Position numbers and translations under genes: made by a program | Shown here: positions 1 through 9,330 of the stretch, one piece after another | Position numbering within the stretch: the first letter of the stretch is position 1 | How the letters are laid out: every line of letters starts with the position of its first letter | The notes under the pieces: model-generated | What the model saw: only the letters and a program-made list of their open reading frames with translations | The model's database searches: none | What the model was told of the DNA's origin: nothing | DNA from: Ignavibacteriales bacterium | GTDB lineage: Bacteria; Bacteroidota; Ignavibacteria; Ignavibacteriales; Ignavibacteriaceae | Assembly: GCA_016709155.1 (NCBI GenBank) | Contig: JADJEI010000001.1 | Span: forward strand, 434,001-498,000 | Length of the DNA: 64,000 nucleotides | Direction: 5' to 3'

Positions 1-123
1 AAGAACTTCAACAGAATTACTGGGCGGAAAAGTATCTTCACTATATTTCATAAAATTTACACTTGGGGAACAAGCAGAAAGAAATATTGTTGATATCACT
101 ATTAAATACAGAATTATTTTCAT
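1..123 (-). CDS. lipoprotein, 5' part only (runs off window)
   Basis: The first 41 codons of a minus-strand gene are visible before it leaves the window. The product begins MKIILYLIVISTIFLSAC, a short Sec signal peptide with a lipobox LSAC, so it is probably a lipoprotein. Nothing in the visible part identifies a function. The ATG overlaps the stop of the upstream gene's restored frame (ATG at 123-121, TGA at 122-120), which indicates translational coupling and fixes the start. Confidence 0.65.
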   Translation of the reverse strand, partial: MKIILYLIVISTIFLSACSPSVNFMKYSEDTFPPSNSVEVL

Positions 124-483
124 TTTTCTTCCACTTCTATTATCTCTTTATTGAATACTTCTAAGGGTTCTGAATCAAGATATAAATATTCAGAAGCGTC
201 AGGATATATTTTTTCTGAATCTTGTATTTTTTTGTCTCGATTCTATCTTCTCAGTAATATAATTTTTTGCAATTGTAAAAAGCGCAGACTCAAGTTCGTA
301 ATTATTATGTTGAGCACGTAAACTTCCATCTTCTCTACCAGTAAGTCTAACTTCAATAGATTTTATATCAACATTTTTATCTATTGTTTTTGGTGTGTCC
401 TTAACTAAGAGAGTAAAATTCATTTGGAAATAATCACCTAATGGAAGAATTTCCCGTTGGGTTAAAAACTTTAAGTATTTCAT
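120..483 (-). CDS. hypothetical protein with apparent frameshift
   Basis: A small minus-strand gene starts at 483 and reads 94 codons to a stop at 199. A second frame carries on without a break from about 240 down to 120 (reading ..SEKIYPDASEYLYLDSEPLE.. and ending EEK) and stops inside the start codon of the following lipoprotein gene. The two frames meet near a run of seven T at 227-233, so one extra base there or just upstream would explain the break. The restored protein is about 120 residues, without a signal peptide and with many charged residues. I do not recognise the family. The real product may be the 94-residue form if the break is not an error. Confidence 0.45.
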
Positions 484-843
484 CTTTGCACCTCTTTTAT
501 AGTAAGGAATATAACTATTAAGTATTTTATCTCTAAATCAGCAAAAAAGAAAAAGAAGAGAGTTGTTAAAACTATCTGCTCTTTTACAGATAAAATAGTG
601 TAATTAAAAACTCTCATTTTAGTTTTTACTAATTTGTTTAATTTCTTTCCTATTTTCCATTTTCACAAAAACATCCTCATTTGTTTGGTTTAACTTATTA
701 ACTGCTTTCGCCAATGTCAAATAAATCTTAAAACTTTTTTAATTATTTTTTTTTAACAAGCGCGGCAAAATCCTCCTATTTAGAGTATTTAATATAGAGC
801 CAAATAATTTTTCTTTAAATACAGAATGATTTTCACATACGCT

Positions 844-887
844 CCTATTATACACCTATTGCTTACCTATTATACTCCTATTATACT
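844..887. repeat. four imperfect 11-bp tandem units
   Basis: CCTATTATAC occurs at 844-853, 866-875 and 877-886, with a diverged unit CCTATTGCTTA at 855-865, giving a period of about 11 bp. It lies in the gene-free stretch 484-909, in which I see nothing else beyond AT-rich sequence that could hold the promoter of the gene ending at 483. Confidence 0.6.
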
Positions 888-905
888 CTGGTCTTTGACT
901 CCAAA

Positions 906-937
906 TAAAAACCCCGCCTATTTATTGAGCGGGGTTA
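906..937 (-). terminator. rho-independent terminator
   Basis: AACCCCGC at 910-917 pairs with GCGGGGTT at 929-936. Read on the minus strand the hairpin is followed by a T run (906-911). It lies just downstream of the CotH/lamin-tail gene. Confidence 0.8.
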
Positions 938-968
938 TTAAATAAACCAATCGAATATTATTGGAGAA

Positions 969-3967
969 TTATTTGATTAAGATCATCTTTCTTGTCTGAC
1001 TAAAACTACCAGCCTTAATTTGATAAAAATAAATTCCTGAAATTGATACATTGTTAACTGTAAATTGAACTTCGTATTTGCCTGGTTTTTCTTCATTAAC
1101 AAGTGCGGCAACTTCATTTCCCAAAACATCAAAGACTTTTAGTCAAAGTTTGCCAACTGCCAAAGCTCAGGGTGACAGTGCCAACTGATTTTTGTGCTTG
1201 GGTTAAATGGATTGGGGTAGTTCTGCTCAAGTGCAAATTCAGTCGGCAGAATATTTTCTGTTTTGTCATCAATTGTTGTAGCAATTTCATTAACTTCTCC
1301 GGGAGAACCGTGCCCAACTGAAGCTCCCCAATTCTCTGCACTTGAATTATCCAGCAAAGGGTTTTTTAAGGATAAAGTTGCGCCTGTTCCATCAGGAGCA
1401 GTTACCCAGGGGGATTGATCATCATAAGTAAGTGCATCAACCAACTCAGCATTGTTGTTGAACAAGCGAATGAGTTCGCCATCATTGTTCAGGCTAAAAG
1501 AAAAATTACCAAAATAATTTTCTACATCAGGAAAAAGTGTTTTGAATGCTGCGGTATCTTTACAAAGTATAACAAAGTCATTCGGTTGAATTAAAGTTCC
1601 ATTTGGTAAATAAAAAATATGAGCATCGTCATCATCTTTAAAAAACCAACCGCTTAAATCAATAGTAGAATTATTTGTGTTTGTAATTTCAACCCAATCT
1701 TCAGGATCAAAATCGGGTGCACTGTTATAATTTATTTCATTGATAACAATTGAGCCGGCAAGTGTTGTATCTGATTCAAATATTGCCGTAACATTTATAT
1801 CACCGGTTAACGTAATAACTGCAGTGGAAGAATCAGCGCCTGTCAAACCAGTCCATCCAATAAAATGAAAACCAGGTTCTGCTTCAGCCTTAAGTGTAAT
1901 TGGAACGTCTTTAAAATAAATTCCAGTCCATGGATAATTATCAACTTTTAATTTGTTTACCACAATCTTCCCCTGCCCTTGCGGTGTAATATTTAAGTTA
2001 ATGTTAGCAAGTCCGCTAAGGTTAAAATAATCAACGTAAAAATTTCTAAGCGGATCAAGCCTGTTTTGCGCAAAGAAGATTAAGTCATCAACAAAACCAT
2101 TCCACTCAGATGGAGATTGATTCCATCTTGTTTTATGAAATGGAATTTCATTTTCAATAACAGATTTAAATTTATTAATTCTTGAAGTAACTGTATCAGC
2201 GATAAAAAGTGAATTAGAATAATCAGCGAATTGATTAATAAATTCGTATTTGAACTCCTGATTTGGCAAAAGTTTTCTTAAAATTAAAGTTGACCAGGGT
2301 GGGTTAGGCCATGGCGGTCCATTAGGTTCTGTTGCAAATTCCAGAGTGTTATGCTGATATGCATTATCGTCGTATAATCCAAAACCAAAATCAGTATCAG
2401 ATAAAATCCACTGCCAGATTCCATCGGGAGTTCGAGGCTGCCAGTATTTAATATTGCTTCCCGGCCAATCAGTATTTGCAAAGTAAATTTCCGAAACTTC
2501 ATACTTAATAAAATTATCAACTTCCATTTGAGTTTTTATGTAATCATAATTTGATTGATTGGTGAAGTTATGAGTTTCAATGTAGTCAATCATATCAAAA
2601 TAACTATTCGGATCGCCGGCAATCGGATCCCAGCCGTCAAGCTGCAGCAGATCAATATTATTCGGATCAACACCGGGGTGGTGGGCTGAAATATAATTCT
2701 CATTTATTTTTTCGCGAATGTTTTGAATGCCCCAGTATTCACCGTTGATAAACAAGACTGCCGGTCTATAAGCGAGAATGTCAAGTTCCGTATCCTCCAT
2801 CAGCGAAAGAGTCATTCCATCGCGCATCATAGTTTTTTCCCAATCCTGTCCGGCATTTCGTAAAATAAACTCTTGAAACTTATCAATATTAATATTTGAA
2901 AAAAGCTGATAGTTAATTTCACTTGCGCCATAAACATCACGAAAATTTACAGCGAGTGATTTTTGATCATATCCGCGGCTCCACCCACCATAAATTTTTA
3001 TACCGGCATCAAGCGTAAAGGCAGCAGTATTATTTGTTTCGAACAATTCTATATGTGCAGGCTTTTCCCAATCCTGCCAGAAGTTTGCACCGAAATAAGG
3101 GAAATCAGCTTCGGCGCTGTCACCAAAAACGTAAATGCCAAAATCATTATCCCACAAATTTTCCGGGTTAGTTGAAATTGAAACCACGGGCAAAGTTGAT
3201 CGCTCATTAATAAGAAAAGTATTAGTTACTGCCGGGCTTTGTATTAATCCGGTTTTGAAAGTACGCGCACGAACAACTGATGTTTGGTTAACACTTATTG
3301 ATGTTGTAAAAATATCAGATAAAGCAGTAGGCATCGAGCCATCAGTGGTATAATGAATTTCTGCTCCAATGGTTGAGGTGGATAAAGTTAAAGAAACACC
3401 ACCGGCATAAAATCCGCCTTGTGAAGAAAACTGGGGTGGTGCAGCGACTTCATTGAATTCAGTAGTAGTATTTGCGGAAGCAGGTGTTGGCTCTTCAAAG
3501 TAGTACCAGCTTGATGCACCGTCAGGTTTTCTTCCGAATGAAATATTTGTTTGTAGATTAACTGCAGAGCGTGAGTCTATTAAACTCCCGGATTGGTTAA
3601 GTAAATAAATTGATTCACCGCTGCTAGTGATTTTAAAATTAGTATGAAGATTTTCTCCGGGTGATACTCTATTTTTTCCTGAAGCAAAAATAATGAGGTA
3701 ATTATGGGAAGCAAGATTAACATCGGGGAAAGTCCACTCTGTCGAATCATCTGACAGATAGTAACCAAACAGATTCACAGAAGATGAAGAAGAATTATAA
3801 ATTTCAATCCAGTCATTATATTCTCCGTCTTCATCCTGCAACCCATTCGAGTTGGCAGACACAAACTCGTTTATCAAAACGTTTTGTGCAATTGACTGAT
3901 GTTGAATTAACAACAAAGCAATTAGTAATAATATTTTTTTAATGATGTTCATCTCCGTTTTTTCCAT
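969..3967 (-). CDS. secreted lamin-tail/CotH protein, T9SS sorting domain frame-broken
   Basis: The open frame 3967-1139 encodes 942 residues. A Sec signal peptide starts at Met6 (MNIIKKILLL, ATG at 3952, perhaps the true start). Then follow a lamin-tail domain (VLINEFVSAN, about 30-130), a chitobiase C-terminal-like module (about 175-255), a CotH kinase-like region with RNAGQDWEKTMMRDGM (about 260-600), a bacterial repeat segment ending GHINVTAIFE-like (about 660-735) and a second lamin-tail domain (IVINEINYNS, about 740-850). It ends in NYPNPFNPSTKISW, the start of a type IX secretion sorting domain, and stops after WQLANFD. The rest of that domain (LKVFDVLGNEVAALVNE to QTRKMILIK) continues in another frame from 1142 to 969, ahead of the terminator. 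It is an exported surface protein. CotH domains can be protein kinases, but activity here is unproven. Confidence 0.8.
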
Positions 3968-4113
3968 ATAAATAACAATTCGTATGCCAATGAAATTAGT
4001 TAAAATTTACAAGTAATCTTATTAATATTTAAAGTCTTAAGTAAGAATAGAAATTTTTGATAAAGTTCTTACAATGCCGCAAATGAATTTAAAGATCTCC
4101 TAGTGAGGGCCGG

Positions 4114-4160
4114 CCTTTTTGCCACCAAGTCACAAAGACACTAAGAAATCACAAAGTGCG
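4114..4160. repeat. dispersed intergenic repeat-like sequence
   Basis: The sequence GCCACCAAGTCACAAAG followed by ACACTAAGAAATCACAAAGT resembles low-complexity intergenic repeats built on CCAAG/CACTAAG/CACAAAG. It lies in the gene-free stretch 3968-4295, where I see no terminator or small gene. The repeat status is inferred from its composition, because only one copy is visible in the window. Confidence 0.3.
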
Positions 4161-4295
4161 TAACATCAGCTACAATAATAAAATTCTTGAAATTATAAGA
4201 GGGGACTCAAGATAAATTATCCCGTTGTTATTTATAAGTTAACTAAAGAATCAGCGTTACATAATTTCAATTTAAAAATAATTTTTCAGAAGTCT

Positions 4296-5489
4296 CTATA
4301 ATGAATTAACAACCTCCCCCAAAAGTTTAATCGCTTGTTGTATTTGGTCATCAGAAATGTAAGGCGCCGGACCAAATCTTAATGAATTTCCACGAAAGTC
4401 AGTTAGCACTCCCCTTTGGTTTAGTCCGGTACAAATATCAGATGCGCGTTTGGATGTAAAGACTAAAAAGCCCGCAATATTTTTTAGATCAATATTTTTA
4501 TTTCGGGAAATAATTCTCTCATTTAGATTCAGCTCGTCAAATTTCCCGGCGAGTAAATTTATTTGATGCTGACTAACCTCTCGTAAAAACCCGGGTGTTA
4601 AATTCATCTTTTCAAAAAAAGAAAAAACTTCAGCAGCACGATAATTACTCGTGGGGTCATAAGTAGCTCCCGCGAATAAATCACCACCGGAACCGTAAAT
4701 AACTTCATTACTATTTTTTTTGTGAGCGAGTGCTGTAAACTCGCTGAACCAACCTGTAATCACCGGACGCAATTCGCAGTCTTTCGGAAATCTCAGAAAG
4801 CAATTGCCCTCACCAAGCTGACAATATTTGTACCCCCCACCAATAATAAATGCGCTCTCCAGTCTATGTTCTTTAATTGAAAAAGGAATAACATTTAAAG
4901 CGTGGTAAGCGTCAACAAGGAGATAAATATTTTTGCTTTTACAAAAATCCGCAAGCTCGCTTAGATTCGGCAATATAACACCTGATTGGAAAAACACTGC
5001 GGATAAAATAACAGCAGCAGTTCTATCATCACATTTATTCATTAAGAGTTCAACCACATTTGGGGATTTGGAATCAACTTTTACAATCTCAATTTTTTCT
5101 TCAGTTAATCTATCAAGTTGTCTGCGAATGGTATGAAACTCACCGTCCGTAGTAATCAACTTTGGTTTTTGTTTCAAAGGAAGTGCCGAGAGAAATCTTA
5201 TCAATAGTTCATGCGTATTGGAAGCAAGTGTAATGAAACCGGAATTATCATTTAATAATTTTTGATAACCACGTTTAACCTCTTCTGCTTTAGCAAAAGC
5301 TTTTTCCCATTTATCGTCAATAAGCAAAGCAGCGTCTTCCCAGGCTTGTTTTTGCGCTTCGAAAGCACAGTCAGGCCAGGCTTGATGAGAATGACCGGTA
5401 AATAAAAGTCTTTCGCTCACGTTAAATTTTTTATAATAATCAGCAAGTTTGTTTTGTGAATTAAAAATATCACTTAATGAAAAATTCAT
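4296..5489 (-). CDS. kynU: kynureninase-like PLP enzyme
   Basis: This is a fold-type I PLP enzyme of the aminotransferase class V/kynureninase group, 397 residues from the ATG at 5489. The likely PLP lysine is Lys221 in GGGYKYCQLGEG. A cofactor-binding Asp193 lies in LVDAYHAL, and the conserved ATYDPTSNYRAAEVFSFF stretch follows. Kynureninase cleaves kynurenine or 3-hydroxykynurenine to anthranilate or 3-hydroxyanthranilate plus alanine. The start is chosen because that ATG overlaps the dioxygenase stop by four bases (ATGA); the longer 406-codon form starting at 5516 is less likely. Sequence and pairing with tryptophan dioxygenase both favour kynureninase. The PLP-Asp motif differs from the usual DxAHxxG, so a related specificity is possible. 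Confidence 0.8.
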   Translation of the reverse strand: MNFSLSDIFNSQNKLADYYKKFNVSERLLFTGHSHQAWPDCAFEAQKQAWEDAALLIDDKWEKAFAKAEEVKRGYQKLLNDNSGFITLASNTHELLIRFLSALPLKQKPKLITTDGEFHTIRRQLDRLTEEKIEIVKVDSKSPNVVELLMNKCDDRTAAVILSAVFFQSGVILPNLSELADFCKSKNIYLLVDAYHALNVIPFSIKEHRLESAFIIGGGYKYCQLGEGNCFLRFPKDCELRPVITGWFSEFTALAHKKNSNEVIYGSGGDLFAGATYDPTSNYRAAEVFSFFEKMNLTPGFLREVSQHQINLLAGKFDELNLNERIISRNKNIDLKNIAGFLVFTSKRASDICTGLNQRGVLTDFRGNSLRFGPAPYISDDQIQQAIKLLGEVVNSL

Positions 5490-6268
5490 CTGCTGAAATC
5501 CTTTCTGATTGACCAAAGCATTGGAAAGAATCTAATTGATAGAGTTGCCATCAGGTAATTTACACCATCTGAACCGCCGGTTCCCTGTTTAGTACCAATA
5601 GTTCGCTCAACCATTTTGACATGGCGGTATCGCCATTCCTGAATTCCTTCATCAAGGTCAAGAAGCAGTTCGCAGAGTTGAGCAATATTGTGATCGTCTT
5701 TGTAAATGTTAATTAGAAGAGATTCAATATCAGGGTCGTTATTTTTGTTTGAAGAATTATTAATAGCAGCTTCGGTAATTGGATATTTATTTATTTTCAG
5801 AAACTGAAGAAATACCTGCCATAAGGAAGGGGCACGAAATCTTTTTTCGAGTTTAATTCTCGCCGGGGAATTTTCTTCGAACCTTTGTAATATTTTTTCA
5901 TTTTTCTGACCGAGCATAAATTCAAGTTCGCGGAATTGGAATGATTGAAATCCACTTGCCGATTCGAGCCTATCGCGGAAAGTTAAAAATTCAAGCGGAG
6001 TCATAGTTTCAAGTATATCGGTCTGATGCACTAAAACTTTTAAGATAGTCAAAATGCGTTTTAAAGTATGGAGTGAACGCGGCAGATCATTTTCAAGCAT
6101 TAAAAATTTTAAGTGGTCAAGCTCGTGCAAAATTTGTTTAAACCACAATTCATAAGTCTGATGAATAATAATGAAAAGCATCTCGTCGTGGTCAAGCCCT
6201 TCCGATTTTAATTTTTGAATATTTAACAATTCTTCCAATTGCAAATAACTTGAATAAGTCAGCGGCAT
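5486..6268 (-). CDS. kynA: tryptophan 2,3-dioxygenase
   Basis: This haem enzyme oxidises L-tryptophan to N-formylkynurenine, the first step of the kynurenine pathway. The 260-residue product shows the family signatures: HQTYELWFKQ at 36-45 (the substrate-contacting His is His36), FRDRLESASGFQS at 97-109, and RYRHVKMVERTIG with the presumed haem ligand His216, followed by GTGGSDGVNYL. It is a little shorter than many bacterial homologues, with no missing motif. The start at 6268 has GGAG a few bases upstream. It is followed by the kynureninase-like gene with a four-base overlap. No formamidase is present in the window, so the middle step must be encoded elsewhere or done non-specifically. Confidence 0.93.
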   Translation of the reverse strand: MPLTYSSYLQLEELLNIQKLKSEGLDHDEMLFIIIHQTYELWFKQILHELDHLKFLMLENDLPRSLHTLKRILTILKVLVHQTDILETMTPLEFLTFRDRLESASGFQSFQFRELEFMLGQKNEKILQRFEENSPARIKLEKRFRAPSLWQVFLQFLKINKYPITEAAINNSSNKNNDPDIESLLINIYKDDHNIAQLCELLLDLDEGIQEWRYRHVKMVERTIGTKQGTGGSDGVNYLMATLSIRFFPMLWSIRKDFSR

Positions 6269-6429
6269 ATTTTCTCCATTTACTTTAGATTTGTTTTATT
6301 TATGTTCAGCAGATCGTCGTAATTATGAATTTTGAATTTAATTCTAAATTAAGCTTTAATTATTGAGTAAAAAATAATTCCCATCTTTAAATAATTCTTC
6401 TTGCTTAATATTTTTTTTCTATCTAATTT

Positions 6430-6453
6430 TAATCAGACAATTTTATCTGATTA
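6430..6453. promoter_or_regulatory. perfect inverted repeat upstream of nos operon
   Basis: TAATCAGA at 6430-6437 and TCTGATTA at 6446-6453 form a perfect 8-bp-arm palindrome with an 8-bp spacer. It lies 45 bp before the cytochrome c start, in the divergent region between kynA and the nos operon (6269-6497). It has the form of an operator for a dimeric regulator, and a CRP/FNR-family protein is a natural candidate for nos genes. The half-site is not the classical TTGAT, so the regulator is unknown. Confidence 0.5.
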
Positions 6454-6497
6454 TAATTATATAAAAATTATTCTAAAAAAATCATAAGGAAAAATAG

Positions 6498-6986
6498 ATG
6501 GAAAAAATAATAAATCACCTGGCTTATATTTCGCTTGCAACAGTGTTTACCTTCTTTTTAAGCGCTTGCGGAGATTCCGGAAATGATGAAGCAGCAAACT
6601 TTAACAAAACAAAAACAGTTACCACGAACCCAAATGGTTTAACTGATTTCGAAATGGAAAATGGAATTGGACCGGTAAAACAAAAACTAGAGCTCGGAGC
6701 AATTGATCCGGCATTAGTTAAAAAAGGAGAAACTATCTTCACTCAAAAATGTGCCTCTTGCCATAAACTTGATGAGAAATATGTTGGACCGGCACAGCGC
6801 GATGTAATCAAGCGAAGGACTCCAGAGTACATCATTAATATGATGACCAATCCGGAGGAGATGTACAAAAAACATCCTGAAGCTAAAAAACTCTTAACTC
6901 AATATTTAACTCAGATGCCAAATCAAAATCTAACATTTGATGAAGCGCGTTCAGTGCTCGAATATTTTCGAGAAGTCGGTAAATAA
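6498..6986 (+). CDS. lipoprotein c-type cytochrome of nos cluster
   Basis: This is a class I monohaem cytochrome c of 162 residues. The signal peptide has a lipobox LSAC (Cys24), so the protein should be anchored to a membrane and face the periplasm. The haem site is CASCH at 85-89. Met140 in TQMPNQN is the likely sixth ligand. RNLT-like C-terminal helices (FDEARSVLEYFREVGK) complete the fold. AAGGA precedes the ATG. It is the first gene of the nos operon, 33 bp before nosZ, and probably donates electrons to NosZ, as small cytochromes do in clade II clusters. Confidence 0.85.
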   Translation: MEKIINHLAYISLATVFTFFLSACGDSGNDEAANFNKTKTVTTNPNGLTDFEMENGIGPVKQKLELGAIDPALVKKGETIFTQKCASCHKLDEKYVGPAQRDVIKRRTPEYIINMMTNPEEMYKKHPEAKKLLTQYLTQMPNQNLTFDEARSVLEYFREVGK

Positions 6987-7019
6987 TAAACACAATAATC
7001 AATTAAAAAGAGGTTCAAA

Positions 7020-8966
7020 ATGAACAATCTAAATCTTAAAAAATGGTTAGTAATTGGGGCTTCATTTATTGCAGTCGCTGTTATTTATTTTGGCTGCCAG
7101 CAGTCCAAAGATGTAGTTAGCGGCGATGTTGCCGCGCAGGTCTATGTTGCTCCAGGTTCTTATGATGAATTTTATTTATTTGCCTCCGGCGGATTTAGCG
7201 GACAAATTGCAGTGTATGGTTTACCCTCGGGACGACATTTCAAAACCATTTCTGTTTTTTCGCAGAACCCGGAAACTGGTTATGGATATTCCGAAGAAAC
7301 AAAAGCAATGCTGAACACTTCATACGGATTTAATCCTTGGGATGATGCCCACCACCCTGAATTTTCTATGACGGATGGAGTGCCAGACGGAAGATTTATT
7401 TTTATTAATGCCAATAATACTCCCCGGGTTGCCCGTATTGATTTATCAACTTTTGAAACAAAAGAAATCATCGAAATACCAAACTCCGCCGGTAACCATG
7501 CATCACCCTTTGTTACTGAAAATACTGAGTACATCGTTGCTTCCACTAGATTTAGTGTACCAATTCCAAACGCTGATGTACCAATTGCTTCTTACAAAGA
7601 AAACTTTAAAGGCACTATCAGCTTCATCCACCTCGACCCAAAAACTGAGATGATGAATCTTGCTTTTCAAATTTTAGTTCCGGGATTCAACTATGATCTT
7701 GCTCATGCCGGCAAAGGTCCATCTCACGATTGGGCATTCTTTACAAGCTACAACTCAGAAGGAGCGAATACTTTACTCGAAATCAACGCTTCACAAAACG
7801 ATAAAGATTTTGTTGCAGCAGTAAATTGGAAGCTTGCTGAACAGTACGTTAAAGAAGGTAAGGCTAAAACTTATTCAGCGGAGTATTACAGAAATTACTA
7901 CGATGATAATAAGCATCTCGCTATCAGTACAAAAAATAACGAGGTAAAAGTTCTCGATCCTAAAGACTGTCCGGGTATGATTTTTTATCTCCCCACCCCA
8001 AAATCGCCGCACGGAGTTGACGTTGATCCGACCGGAGAATACATTGTTGCAGGCGGAAAACTTGCTACCGTAATTCCGGTTCATTCTTTTACTAAATTCT
8101 TAAAAGCAATTGAAGAGAAAAAATTTGACGGAGAAATAAATGGAATTCCTATTTTACAGTATGATGCAGTAGTTGCAGGTGAAGTTAAAGATCCGGGGCT
8201 CGGTCCACTTCACACAGAGTTTGATGGGAAGGGCTACGCTTATACTTCAGCTTTCATTTCTTCAGAAATTGTGAAATGGAAAATTGGGACATGGGAAGTT
8301 GTTGATCGAATACCCGTTTATTATTCAATCGGTCACTTGTGCATTCCCGGCGGCGATAGCAAAAGCCCTTGGGGTAAATACGTAATCGCACTTAACAAAA
8401 TTACTAAAGATAGATATTTACCAACCGGACCGGAGATATGTCAATCAGCTCAATTGATTGATATTAGCGGCGACAAAATGAAATTACTGCTTGACTTCCC
8501 CACTGTTGGCGAACCGCATTATGCCCAGGCAATTCCTTCTGAACTTCTTATGAAGAACAGTAAGAAATTCTATAAAATTGAAGAGAATCAAAATCCATAT
8601 AAAACAGGAAGCGAAAAAGATTCCCGGGTTGAAAGAAATGGTAAAGATGTACATATTTATTTAACAGCTATGAGAAGTCATTTCAGCCCTGATAATATTG
8701 AAGGTATTAAAGTTGGTGATAATGTTTATTTTCACGTAACAAATCTTGAACAGGATTGGGACATCCCGCACGGTTTCGCTGTAAAGGGACTGAACAATTC
8801 TGAATTATTAGTTATGCCGGGTGAGACAAAAACTATTTTATGGAAACCAACTAAGTTTGGTATTTATCCATTCTATTGCACAGATTTCTGTTCAGCTCTT
8901 CACCAGGAAATGCAAGGTTATGTCAGAGTTTCACCGGAAAATTCAAATGTACAATTATCTTATTGA
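7020..8966 (+). CDS. nosZ: nitrous oxide reductase, clade II
   Basis: NosZ reduces N2O to N2 with a tetranuclear CuZ and a binuclear CuA centre. The 648-residue protein has a seven-bladed propeller with the CuZ histidine motifs DDAHHPE (His111, His112), NHASPF, GKGPSHDW, KSPHGVDVDP, GPLHTEFDG, IGHLC and GEPHYAQ. A C-terminal cupredoxin domain carries CuA ligands Cys620, Cys624, His628 and Met631 in CTDFCSALHQEM, plus His584. The N-terminus (KKWLVIGASFIAVAVIYFGC) is a Sec signal without twin arginine, and Cys26 makes a plausible lipobox, so this NosZ may be a membrane-anchored lipoprotein. Sec export and the neighbouring gene set indicate clade II. All expected ligands are present. Confidence 0.97.
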   Translation: MNNLNLKKWLVIGASFIAVAVIYFGCQQSKDVVSGDVAAQVYVAPGSYDEFYLFASGGFSGQIAVYGLPSGRHFKTISVFSQNPETGYGYSEETKAMLNTSYGFNPWDDAHHPEFSMTDGVPDGRFIFINANNTPRVARIDLSTFETKEIIEIPNSAGNHASPFVTENTEYIVASTRFSVPIPNADVPIASYKENFKGTISFIHLDPKTEMMNLAFQILVPGFNYDLAHAGKGPSHDWAFFTSYNSEGANTLLEINASQNDKDFVAAVNWKLAEQYVKEGKAKTYSAEYYRNYYDDNKHLAISTKNNEVKVLDPKDCPGMIFYLPTPKSPHGVDVDPTGEYIVAGGKLATVIPVHSFTKFLKAIEEKKFDGEINGIPILQYDAVVAGEVKDPGLGPLHTEFDGKGYAYTSAFISSEIVKWKIGTWEVVDRIPVYYSIGHLCIPGGDSKSPWGKYVIALNKITKDRYLPTGPEICQSAQLIDISGDKMKLLLDFPTVGEPHYAQAIPSELLMKNSKKFYKIEENQNPYKTGSEKDSRVERNGKDVHIYLTAMRSHFSPDNIEGIKVGDNVYFHVTNLEQDWDIPHGFAVKGLNNSELLVMPGETKTILWKPTKFGIYPFYCTDFCSALHQEMQGYVRVSPENSNVQLSY

Positions 8967-9001
8967 CTTGGAAATACAGAAAAAAAAATAATTGGCTAAA
9001 T

Positions 9002-9313
9002 ATGATGGAAACAAAAAAGGAAATACTAAGAGACGCTATCGCTTTTCAACAAAACTCTATCGTAAGCCGGCAAATAATTAAAAAGCCAAACGGCAATGTT
9101 ACTTTATTTGCTTTCGATAAAGATGAGTCTCTTAGTGAACATACATCGCCCTTCGAAGCATTAGTTAGTATTGTTGAAGGTAGTATGAAAATAACCATCG
9201 GTGGAAATCCATTTACAGTGGAGGAGGGGGAAATACTTCTCCTTCCTCCTGATATTCCACACGGTTTAATTGCCCTGCAAAAAACAAAAATGCTCCTGAC
9301 GATGATTAAATAA
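9002..9313 (+). CDS. small cupin protein in nos operon
   Basis: This is a single-domain cupin of about 103 residues. The cupin core is visible as SEHTSPFEALVSIVEG (about 46-61) and the second motif as LLPPDIPHGL (about 82-91), with His and Glu at metal-ligand positions. The start is taken as one of two adjacent ATGs at 9002/9005. An in-frame extension back to 8876 would overlap nosZ and lacks cupin-like sequence. The gene sits 35 bp after nosZ and 17 bp before the membrane protein gene. Its role is unknown; a sensor or metal-binding accessory role is inference from position. Confidence 0.75.
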   Translation: MMETKKEILRDAIAFQQNSIVSRQIIKKPNGNVTLFAFDKDESLSEHTSPFEALVSIVEGSMKITIGGNPFTVEEGEILLLPPDIPHGLIALQKTKMLLTMIK

Positions 9314-9330
9314 TCTGAAGGAAATTAAAA

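Noticed and set aside
8876..9001. Upstream extension of the cupin gene into nosZ
   Set aside because: It overlaps the CuA-coding part of nosZ in another frame and is not cupin-like.
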